Below are positions 1 to 5,275 of a stretch of DNA of 8,490 nt, one piece after another (position 1 is the first letter of the stretch; each line of letters begins with the position of its first letter). The translations under genes and the position numbers were made by a program. The stretch is from Helicobacter sp. (GTDB lineage: Bacteria > Campylobacterota > Campylobacteria > Campylobacterales > Helicobacteraceae), in assembly GCF_022511165.1 (NCBI RefSeq), contig NZ_JAFLSB010000056.1:1-8490 (forward strand), written 5' to 3'. Below the pieces are notes generated by a model, which saw only the letters and a program-made list of their open reading frames with translations, was not told where the DNA came from and did no database searches.

Positions 1-1
1 G

Positions 2-1459
2 CTAATCCCAACATTCAGCGTTTTTAATGCCAAGTTTTGATGCGCTAAACTTAGGGTTAAGTCCTGCTTTTCTTTGGCTATTAAAATCATCAAGCACCTT
101 AAGCACGATTTTGCCCAAAAGAAGCAAGGCGATAATATTTGTCGTTGCCATAAATGCCATAGTTAAATCTGCTAGATTCCAAGCAAGGCTAAGATTAATT
201 TGAGTGCCGATAAATATCATTGCCACCGCACTTACCCTAAAAGCATTCATAGCAGTTTTTGATGAGCTTAAATACTTCATATTTGCTTGTGCGTAATAAT
301 AATTTCCTATCAAAGAAGTGATAGCAAAAAGCACAATCGCCAAAGTAATAAAATGAAGCCCAAAAGAACCATAATACTCACTCATCGCTTCTTGCACCAA
401 AGGCATAGCTGTAAGTAAAGGCTTTCCATTCTCGCCAACATTAAAATAACTATTAGAAAAAAGCACCAAAAACCCCGAACTTGTGCAAATAATTACATCA
501 ATAAAAACAGAAAAAGTTTGCACTATGCCTTGTTTAGCAGGGTGAGAGGTAAAGGCTGATGCTGCGGCATTAGGTGCAGAGCCCATTCCTGCTTCATTAG
601 AAAAAAGTCCTCTTTTGATACCTATAACCAAAACTGAACCCGCAAAGCCTCCAAAAATCGCTTTAAAATCAAAAGCACTCTCAAAAATCACCTTAAAAAC
701 AAGAGGCAATTTTTCAAAATTCATCACAACTGCAATGAAGGCTAGAATAATATAAGCTATAGCCATAAAAGGAACAATGATTGAGCTTATTTTGCCGATT
801 TTTGTATGATGAGAGAAAAACATCCACGCTCCAAACACACTCAAAATCACTCCAATTACCACAGGATAAGAGCTTTGGTTATAAGGCAAAGTAGAATCGA
901 GGCTAAACATTTTATAATACACTTCAAAAGCGGAAGTAAGAGTGTAGCTTTGAAGCCCATTGAATCCATACGCATAAGTGATGATAAGAATAAAAGCAAA
1001 AAATACAGCAAGCTTATCAAAACCTAGGGCTTTTTTGATGTAAAAAGCAGGACCTCCTTTAAACCCGCCTCCATCTTTTGACTTATACACTTGAGCGAGA
1101 GTGCTTTCTGCAAAGGCTGAAGCTCCACCAAAAAAAGCCATTACCCACATCCAAAATAAAGCTCCTGCCCCACCTGAAGCCAAAGCAAATGAAATCCCTG
1201 CGATATTGCCTATGCCAACCCTTGAGGCAGTCGAAACCATCAACGCTTGAAAGGGCGAGAGTTGTTCTTTGCTTAATTTTGTTTTTTCTTTAAAAATCGC
1301 AAAACTTAAAAATAGCATTTTAAATTGCACAAAACGGGTGAGAAAACTATAATAAAAACCGCAAATGATAAGCAAGATAATCATTATAGTATCTGTATAA
1401 GGCACAATATCATTGGCGATAAAATTTGAAATCGTATCCATTAACTCTAAAATATTCAT
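2..1459 (-). CDS. Amino acid:cation (Na+/alanine-glycine, AGCS family) symporter, complete
   Basis: This encodes a 485-residue inner-membrane protein that is hydrophobic over most of its length. It probably imports alanine or glycine together with Na+ or H+. Family hallmarks are the GIGNIAGIS motif (residues 82-90), followed by a small-residue-rich segment ending in the AESTLAQVYK region (118-126), and the RGLFSNEAGMGSAPNAAASA block (283-302), which is the most diagnostic stretch of AGCS carriers. The length fits the family (about 450-540 residues). The ATG at 1457-1459 is preceded on the minus strand by AAGGAG at good spacing, and the TAG stop lies at the left edge of the window, so the gene is complete. 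It lies downstream of arsR in the same direction but 199 bp away, so it is probably a separate unit. AGCS is secure from the motifs; the exact substrate (alanine, glycine or another small amino acid) is not visible from sequence. Confidence 0.93.
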   Translation of the reverse strand: MNILELMDTISNFIANDIVPYTDTIMIILLIICGFYYSFLTRFVQFKMLFLSFAIFKEKTKLSKEQLSPFQALMVSTASRVGIGNIAGISFALASGGAGALFWMWVMAFFGGASAFAESTLAQVYKSKDGGGFKGGPAFYIKKALGFDKLAVFFAFILIITYAYGFNGLQSYTLTSAFEVYYKMFSLDSTLPYNQSSYPVVIGVILSVFGAWMFFSHHTKIGKISSIIVPFMAIAYIILAFIAVVMNFEKLPLVFKVIFESAFDFKAIFGGFAGSVLVIGIKRGLFSNEAGMGSAPNAAASAFTSHPAKQGIVQTFSVFIDVIICTSSGFLVLFSNSYFNVGENGKPLLTAMPLVQEAMSEYYGSFGLHFITLAIVLFAITSLIGNYYYAQANMKYLSSSKTAMNAFRVSAVAMIFIGTQINLSLAWNLADLTMAFMATTNIIALLLLGKIVLKVLDDFNSQRKAGLNPKFSASKLGIKNAECWD

Positions 1460-1488
1460 ATTTACTCCTTATAAGATTTTTAACAAAG

Positions 1489-1494
1489 AGTATA
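1489..1494 (-). promoter_or_regulatory. Possible -10 element for the AGCS symporter gene
   Basis: On the minus strand a TATACT hexamer lies about 30 bases upstream of the symporter start codon. It is preceded by a long T-rich tract and no clear -35 box. Epsilonproteobacterial sigma-70 promoters often rely on a good -10 and phased AT-rich upstream sequence, so this is a plausible but unproven promoter. Confidence 0.35.
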
Positions 1495-1570
1495 AATAAT
1501 CAAAAAATAAAAATCCTTAAAGTTATGATGTTTCTCTTTTTAATTGTAAAAAATACCAAGGGAGTGTTAC

Positions 1571-1595
1571 AAAAAAACCTTAATCTTGGCTAAGA
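1571..1595 (-). terminator. Weak candidate terminator downstream of arsR
   Basis: On the minus strand a short stem (CTTA/TAAG, extendable by one G-T pair) with the loop GCCAAGAT is followed within two bases by seven Ts. It lies 64-88 bases past the arsR stop codon. The stem is short and AT-rich, so it may be inefficient or fortuitous. No better hairpin was seen in the 199-bp gap. Confidence 0.28.
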
Positions 1596-1658
1596 ATGTT
1601 TTTCAACACTGATTTAAAAATAAGAGTTTCTAAGCACCTATTTTTACTTCACAAATCC

Positions 1659-2006
1659 TCACTTTTCTAAGCAAGCAATGTTTGAGGAAATGCGTTTAAG
1701 CGGTGGTAGGGGGAGATTAAGGGAGTGGATATGCTCTAAGATTGCCTTATGGAATCCCTCTAAATGCTGATTAATACCATAATACGCCCACACGCCTTGC
1801 CTTTTAACCTCCAAAAATCCCGCGTCTTTGAGGATTTTGAGATGACGCGAGAGGCGAGATTGAATCATATCAAGCGAAGCTTCTAAATCGCACACGCACA
1901 GCATTTTTTCACTTTGCAAATGCTGCAGTAAAAAAGCAAGAATCTTCAAACGACTTTCATCATTAAGGGCACTTGTGATTTTTAAAAAGCTCTCTAAATC
2001 CTGCAT
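1659..2006 (-). CDS. arsR: ArsR-family (ArsR/SmtB) metalloid-responsive repressor
   Basis: This 115-residue winged-helix regulator is the last gene of the ars operon. It should repress the operon and release DNA when As(III) or Sb(III) binds. The ArsR signature is clear: an N-terminal helix with DESRLKILAFLL (residues 16-27), the metal site LCVCDLEASL (36-45), the recognition helix SRLSRHLKILKDAGFL (50-65), then the wing with VKRQGVWAYY (67-76). Classical E. coli-type ArsR carries CVCDLC with three cysteine ligands. Here Cys37 and Cys39 are kept but the third position is Glu42; the only other cysteine is Cys112 near the C-terminus. The start ATG (2004-2006) has AAGGAT upstream. The gene is 33 bp downstream of acr3, consistent with cotranscription. 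Its likely operator is the 32-bp palindrome upstream of arsP. Assignment to the family is firm; arsenic as inducer rests on the CVC motif and the neighbours. Confidence 0.92.
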   Translation of the reverse strand: MQDLESFLKITSALNDESRLKILAFLLQHLQSEKMLCVCDLEASLDMIQSRLSRHLKILKDAGFLEVKRQGVWAYYGINQHLEGFHKAILEHIHSLNLPLPPLKRISSNIACLEK

Positions 2007-2039
2007 TGCTATCCTTATTGTCTTTAAGGCTTAGATACT

Positions 2040-3086
2040 TTAAGCATTTTTGCCATTATAACATTCTGGGGCTGATTTTCTTTTATACTTTAGCCACGAG
2101 GCAAGGGCAATCATTACTGGCACTTCAATAAGCACCCCCACTACACTCACAAAAGATTGCGGTGAGCTAATCCCAAAAGACACAATCGCAATCGCAAGGC
2201 TTAATTCAAAATTATTCCCGCACGCACTAAAGCTTGTCGCCACCCTTTTGGCATAGTTAAATGCCTTGCTTATATAAAAAGAAAGAAAAAACATTATCAC
2301 AAAATACGCAATAAGTGGCACACTCACAAGCAAAGTATCAAAAGGTAGTCTAATCAAACTCTCGCCCTTGTAAGAAAACATCACAATAATCACATACAGC
2401 AAGGCAACAAGGCTTAGGGGGCTGATGGTGGGCAAAAAGGTATTTTCATAGAATCCTAAGCCTTTAGCTTTCACTATAAGCACTCGGCTTAAAAGCCCTA
2501 GCACAAAGGGAATCCCCAAGTAAATCCCCACATTTTTAGCAATGCTTGCTATGCTAATGCTATAAGATTGTAGAGAGATTCCTAGCTGTGAGGGCAAAAA
2601 CACCATAAAAACATAGGCATAGAGACTAAAAAAGAGGATTTGAAAGAGGCTGTTTAGAGCCACCAAACCTAGCGCGTAGTTTCTATCGCCCAAAGCTAAG
2701 TCTGTCCAAACAAGCACCATAGCGATACATCGAGCTAAGCCTATCAAAATCACCCCCTGCATATACTCGGCACTAAAAGGCGGAAACAAGACATAGCATA
2801 AAAAAGCAAGAGCAAACATCAGCACAGGACCCACGAGCCAATTAAGAACTAAAGAAATGCCTAGAAGTTTTTTGTTTTCAAAGGCTTCAAAAACCCTTGA
2901 ATAATCTGCTTTTGCTAGAGGCGGATAAAGCATTATGATTAAGCCTAGTGCCAATGCAAAATTGATATTATGATATTCTAAAGCCTCCCAAAATGCAAGG
3001 ATTTGAGGGGCAAATATCCCAAGACTTAAGCCCACAACTGCACTTACAAATATCCATAGCGGTAAAAATCTATCAAGAATCTTCAT
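2040..3086 (-). CDS. acr3: Arsenite efflux transporter Acr3
   Basis: This 348-residue inner-membrane carrier of the bile/arsenite/riboflavin transporter (BART) superfamily extrudes As(III), and possibly Sb(III), using the proton gradient. About ten hydrophobic segments are visible. Acr3 signatures include IMLYPPLAKADY (residues 51-62), the GLARCIAMVLVW motif (116-127) with the conserved cysteine needed for arsenite transport (Cys120), and GNNFELSLAIA (290-300) with the conserved glutamate (Glu294). A second cysteine, Cys289, lies just before the NNFEL motif. The length is typical for bacterial Acr3 (about 340-370 residues). The start codon is at 3084-3086, only 9 bases after the arsP stop, and its Shine-Dalgarno AAGGAAG overlaps that stop, so the two genes are very probably cotranscribed and coupled. 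arsR follows 33 bp downstream. Confidence 0.95.
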   Translation of the reverse strand: MKILDRFLPLWIFVSAVVGLSLGIFAPQILAFWEALEYHNINFALALGLIIMLYPPLAKADYSRVFEAFENKKLLGISLVLNWLVGPVLMFALAFLCYVLFPPFSAEYMQGVILIGLARCIAMVLVWTDLALGDRNYALGLVALNSLFQILFFSLYAYVFMVFLPSQLGISLQSYSISIASIAKNVGIYLGIPFVLGLLSRVLIVKAKGLGFYENTFLPTISPLSLVALLYVIIVMFSYKGESLIRLPFDTLLVSVPLIAYFVIMFFLSFYISKAFNYAKRVATSFSACGNNFELSLAIAIVSFGISSPQSFVSVVGVLIEVPVMIALASWLKYKRKSAPECYNGKNA

Positions 3087-3095
3087 TACACTTCC

Positions 3096-4229
3096 TTAGA
3101 AAAAGATAAGGGCAACATAGCCAAAAAGAATAGCAATGCCTAGAATTTGAGCGACAAAAATAAACAGAAGCTTAGGCTTAAAGAGGGATTTAAGTAAAAT
3201 CACTTCAGGCAGAGAGCAACCCCCACCGGCAATAAGCATACTCATCACAATGCCTAAAGGCAAACCCGCATTTATAAGCTCTATACCAATGGGAATAAGG
3301 CTCTCTACCCTCATATAGAGAAAAATGCTTATCAAACTTGCCAAAGGCACAGCCCATAAGTCAAAATCCTTGAGGGATTCTAAACTACCTTGTGGGACAA
3401 AGCCGTGCAAAAATGCACCTATCCCCATACCCACGATAAGATAGGGCAGAATCTTTGTGTAGTCTTTAAGGCTTTGCTCCCAATAGGGTTTTAGCAGATT
3501 TATTTTGGATTGTGAGGTATTGTGTGCAATAGGGCTTTGGTAGGCTTGAAAGTTAGTTTGATGTGGGGGTGTGGCACTTTGGCAACACGCTTTTGTGCTA
3601 CTCAAAGCTTTCATATTGCTTTGGCAGCAGCTTTTGGGTGCATTAAAAGAAGCGGCAGAGAAGGGAGCGGTAGAAAGGGGAGAATTTGCTTTTATAAAAT
3701 GTGGCTTTGGGGGAGGATTTTGCAAAAAGATTTGTGGGTGGTTTTGTGCGGAGGTATGATTGGAATCTAAAATGCTCGTTTCAAGGAGGGATTCTTCTTT
3801 AAAGTATGTAAGGACAAAAGAGCAGACAAATACGCTCAACACGATAAATACACTATATAGCAAGGTAATCTTTGCCCCAAAATAAACAAAGAGCATTGTG
3901 AGCAAAATAGGATTAATTAAAGGTGAGGTTAAAAGATAGGAAAAACTCACACTTAGGGGGATTTTGCTACGCAAAAGGGAGAGAAAAAAAGGAATGGTAG
4001 AGCAAGAGCAAAAAGGTGTCAATGCCCCTAACATAATCGCCTTCAAATAGCTAAAAAGCGATTTTTGAGAAAGCTCCTTTTGAATGAGATTTGCAAATCT
4101 TTGATTGATAAAGGCAACAAGCATAGAAATACCCAAAAATAAAAAAGAAAGCTCAAAAAAGTAGAACACAAAGGTTGAAAGGGTGCTAAGCATTAGCTCG
4201 GGGAGAGAATCTAGGGTAATTTTGGGCAT
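3096..4229 (-). CDS. arsP: ArsP-type permease (organoarsenical efflux, DUF318/permease family)
   Basis: This is a 377-residue membrane permease and the first gene of the ars operon. In Campylobacter, ArsP exports trivalent organoarsenicals such as methylarsenite and reduced roxarsone; that role is inferred here. The family motif TPFCSCSTIP (residues 71-80, Cys74 and Cys76) is followed by SYLLTSPLINPILL (97-110). The C-terminal half has AGGGCSLPEVILLKSLF (334-350, Cys338), and transmembrane segments flank both blocks. Between the two membrane halves (about 145-245) lies a long polar, Pro/Ser-rich loop with two repeats of the motif CCQS (201-204 and 216-219), probably cytoplasmic and possibly metalloid-binding. 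The start ATG (4227-4229) has AAAGGA upstream. A strong extended -10 and a 32-bp palindrome lie directly upstream. It is followed 9 bases later by acr3. Family assignment is firm; the natural substrate is inferred. Confidence 0.9.
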   Translation of the reverse strand: MPKITLDSLPELMLSTLSTFVFYFFELSFLFLGISMLVAFINQRFANLIQKELSQKSLFSYLKAIMLGALTPFCSCSTIPFFLSLLRSKIPLSVSFSYLLTSPLINPILLTMLFVYFGAKITLLYSVFIVLSVFVCSFVLTYFKEESLLETSILDSNHTSAQNHPQIFLQNPPPKPHFIKANSPLSTAPFSAASFNAPKSCCQSNMKALSSTKACCQSATPPHQTNFQAYQSPIAHNTSQSKINLLKPYWEQSLKDYTKILPYLIVGMGIGAFLHGFVPQGSLESLKDFDLWAVPLASLISIFLYMRVESLIPIGIELINAGLPLGIVMSMLIAGGGCSLPEVILLKSLFKPKLLFIFVAQILGIAILFGYVALIFF

Positions 4230-4261
4230 TATAATCCTTTGTATGAAATATTTGGGAAAAG

Positions 4262-4270
4262 ATTATAGCA
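4262..4270 (-). promoter_or_regulatory. Extended -10 promoter of the ars operon
   Basis: On the minus strand the sequence TGCTATAAT is a perfect extended -10 element (TGn followed by TATAAT, hexamer at plus-strand positions 4262-4267). It lies about 33 bases upstream of the arsP start codon. No good -35 box is present because that region is occupied by the adjoining palindrome, the expected layout for a promoter shut by an overlapping repressor. Confidence 0.7.
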
Positions 4271-4301
4271 TTAATATATCAATATATATTGATATATTAA
4301 T
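4270..4301. promoter_or_regulatory. Perfect 32-bp palindrome, probable ArsR operator
   Basis: The sequence reads ATTAATATATCAATAT and then its exact reverse complement, with no mismatch and no spacer. It abuts the ars -10 element and covers the position of the -35 box. ArsR/SmtB regulators bind AT-rich imperfect 12-2-12 type inverted repeats at such positions, and the inner part (ATCAATATATATTGAT) fits that type. Binding by the ArsR encoded here is inferred. Confidence 0.65.
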
Positions 4302-4314
4302 TTAAAACATTATT

Positions 4315-4339
4315 ACTATAAATTTTAAAAATTTATAGT
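4315..4339. repeat. Second AT-rich perfect inverted repeat in the divergent intergenic region
   Basis: Two perfect 12-base arms, ACTATAAATTTT and AAAATTTATAGT, are separated by a single A. The repeat lies 13 bp from the probable ars operator, between the leftward ars promoter and the rightward oxidoreductase promoter. It could be an operator for either unit. It is unlikely to be an efficient terminator because the stem has almost no G-C pairs. Confidence 0.5.
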
Positions 4340-4364
4340 GCTTCAAATTTCATACTTAAATACC

Positions 4365-4395
4365 TTGACAGAGACTAGGTATCAGGCTTTATAAT
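4365..4395 (+). promoter_or_regulatory. Sigma-70-like promoter for the oxidoreductase operon
   Basis: A consensus TTGACA (4365-4370) is followed by TATAAT (4390-4395) after 19 bases; TTTATA (4388-4393) would give the standard 17-base spacing. The start codon of the first ORF is about 30 bases downstream. A dyad TACCT (4361-4365) / AGGTA (4377-4381) overlaps the -35 box and spacer. Consensus hexamers with a 19-base spacer and a dyad are typical of MerR-family activated promoters, but no such regulator is encoded in the window. Confidence 0.6.
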
Positions 4396-4424
4396 TATGC
4401 TATATCAAATTGGAAGGAGTATGT

Positions 4425-4592
4425 GTGAAAAAAGATAAAGGCTCTGCGTCTAGGCAATGTTTGCTTACGCAGCATTGCTTATCTCGGCGAGGCTTTATAA
4501 AGCTTTCTTTGCAAAGCCTTTTTTTGGGTGCTTTTGCATTAGAGGAGCTAAAAGGCAGTGATGCAGCAGAGACAAGAGGTACGCTCGCATAA
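4425..4592 (+). CDS. Short ORF encoding only a twin-arginine signal peptide, in frame with the next gene
   Basis: This is a 55-codon ORF. GTG at 4425 is chosen because GGAAGGAG (4412-4419) sits five bases before it; the TTG at 4410 overlaps that site and an ATG at 4421 is too close and out of frame. The product has a near-consensus Tat motif SRRGFIK (residues 20-26) followed by a hydrophobic stretch up to LFLGAFAL (32-39) and a polar tail ending at the TAA. Its n-region (19 residues before the motif) is much longer than in the other Tat leaders here (3-4 residues before the arginine pair). The ORF is in the same frame as the SDR gene at 4638: after the TAA (4590-4592) there are 15 sense codons and no further stop before its ATG. 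It may be a signal cut off from its enzyme by a nonsense mutation, a readthrough leader or an attenuator peptide. I do not know a named family for it. Confidence 0.6.
   Translation: MKKDKGSASRQCLLTQHCLSRRGFIKLSLQSLFLGAFALEELKGSDAAETRGTLA
4444..4480 (+). repeat. Overlapping inverted repeats in the leader ORF n-region
   Basis: CTGCGT (4444-4449) pairs with ACGCAG (4467-4472), while GCAATG (4454-4459) pairs with CATTGC (4473-4478). The two pairings are mutually exclusive in a simple fold. Together they lie upstream of the terminator-like hairpin and encode the unusually long n-region of the signal peptide. Confidence 0.4.
4490..4525 (+). terminator. Terminator-like hairpin plus T-tract inside the Tat leader ORF (possible attenuator)
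   Basis: AGGCTTT (4490-4496) pairs perfectly with AAAGCCT (4513-4519), and the right arm runs into seven Ts (4519-4525). A shorter competing hairpin, GCTTT (4502-4506) with AAAGC (4513-4517), uses the same right arm. It lies within translated sequence, so ribosomes would normally disrupt it. That is compatible with attenuation coupled to leader translation, but hydrophobic Leu/Phe codons alone can create such T-tracts. Confidence 0.35.
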
Positions 4593-4637
4593 TCCTATAA
4601 GCCCACACAGATACATCAGCTAAAAAAAGGAGCAAAT

Positions 4638-5225
4638 ATGAAGATTCTTATCATCGGTGCAAATGGAAGCGTGGCAAAATGGGTGATTGAAGCATTTTTA
4701 CAAAAAAGTGATGTGTCTTTGCGGCTTTATCTAAGAAATGCAAAGAGGTTAAAGCATTTGCAAAGTGAGAGGGTTGAGCTTTTTGAGGGCGATGTTTTGG
4801 ATAAAACGCGTTTAAAAGAAGCGATGAATGGCGTAGATGTGGTGTATGCAAATTTAAGCGGTGAGCTTGTAAAAATGGCGGAGGTGATTATCCAAAGTAT
4901 GAGTGAGCTGAAACTAAAAAGGCTTATTTGGATAAGCTCAATGGGGATTTATGATGAAGTGCCAACTCAAAGCTATAAGAGCATTTTAAATCCTTATAGG
5001 GATTCTGCCTTGCTCATTGAAAAAACAAATTTAGATTATACTATTATTCGCCCGGCGTGGTTTAGCAATGCCGATGAGATAGACTATGAATTAACCAAAA
5101 AAGGCGAGAGTTTTAAAAATGCTGATAAACAAATTTCACGCAAAAGCATTGCGGATTTGGTCGTGCGTTTAGCTCTAACAAAAGACTTTGGCATAAGAGA
5201 GAGTTTAGGTATCAATAAGCCTTAG
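4638..5225 (+). CDS. Atypical SDR / NAD(P)H-binding domain protein
   Basis: This 195-residue Rossmann-fold protein resembles the NAD(P)H-binding, NmrA-like group of atypical short-chain dehydrogenases. The nucleotide-binding loop is GANGSVA (residues 7-13) after a first beta strand KILII. FEGDVLDKTRLKEAMNGVDVVY (49-70) is the acidic strand and helix that positions the adenine, followed by LIWISSMGIYDEV (97-108) and the YTIIRPAWFSN segment (134-144), which is characteristic of this group. A classical YxxxK pair is not evident, so reductase activity is uncertain. It has no signal peptide of its own. The ATG is preceded by AAAAAAAGGAG at good spacing. The Tat-signal ORF upstream is in the same frame, separated by one TAA and 15 sense codons. 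The first reductase gene begins 50 bp downstream, so it is probably part of the same operon. The substrate is unknown. Confidence 0.85.
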   Translation: MKILIIGANGSVAKWVIEAFLQKSDVSLRLYLRNAKRLKHLQSERVELFEGDVLDKTRLKEAMNGVDVVYANLSGELVKMAEVIIQSMSELKLKRLIWISSMGIYDEVPTQSYKSILNPYRDSALLIEKTNLDYTIIRPAWFSNADEIDYELTKKGESFKNADKQISRKSIADLVVRLALTKDFGIRESLGINKP

Positions 5226-5241
5226 TTTAATTTGATTTTTT

Positions 5242-5263
5242 ATGAAATGTTGCAAAATTTCAT
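5242..5263. repeat. 22-bp near-perfect palindrome before the first aldo/keto reductase
   Basis: The arms ATGAAAT and ATTTCAT flank a TTGCAA core; only one symmetric base pair in 22 bp is mismatched. It ends one base before the AAGGAG of the next gene. It could be an operator for an internal promoter, or an mRNA hairpin affecting translation of the reductase. It contains the TATGAAAT octamer also found twice in the divergent ars/oxidoreductase region. Confidence 0.45.
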
Positions 5264-5275
5264 TAAGGAGTTTAT

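Larger units (their letters stand above)
4241..4355. repeat. Flanking inverted repeat GTATGAAAT / ATTTCATAC
   Basis: GTATGAAAT at 4241-4249 is matched by its exact reverse complement ATTTCATAC at 4347-4355. The pair encloses both palindromes and the ars promoter. The left copy lies in the ars mRNA leader just upstream of the arsP Shine-Dalgarno; the right copy lies just upstream of the rightward -35 box. The octamer TATGAAAT recurs at 5241-5248. It may be a regulator half-site, but nine AT-rich bases could match by chance. Confidence 0.35.

Noticed and set aside
806..1293. Two plus-strand ORFs of 71-73 codons opposite the symporter gene
   Set aside because: They lie antisense within a well-supported AGCS gene, have no ribosome binding site of note and show low-complexity, basic translations typical of shadow frames.
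1460..1658. Hidden small gene or RNA between the symporter and arsR
   Set aside because: No ORF with a convincing start, no tRNA-like cloverleaf and no strong hairpin was seen; only a weak terminator and a possible promoter.
3522..3770. Plus-strand ORFs opposite the ArsP loop region
   Set aside because: They are antisense to the Pro/Ser/Cys-rich loop of ArsP, whose flanking segments match the family on the minus strand; no independent start signal.
4270..4339. The AT-rich palindromes as bidirectional terminators
   Set aside because: They sit between divergent promoters, upstream of both operons, and have almost no G-C pairs in their stems, so an operator role is more reasonable.
4230..4424. 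Insertion element ends or mobile element remnants suggested by the nested inverted repeats
   Set aside because: No transposase fragment and no target-site duplication are visible, and the repeats coincide with promoter elements.
4421..4438. ATG at 4421 as start of the leader ORF
   Set aside because: It is only one base from the Shine-Dalgarno sequence, is out of frame with the Tat motif and stops after five codons; GTG at 4425 fits far better.
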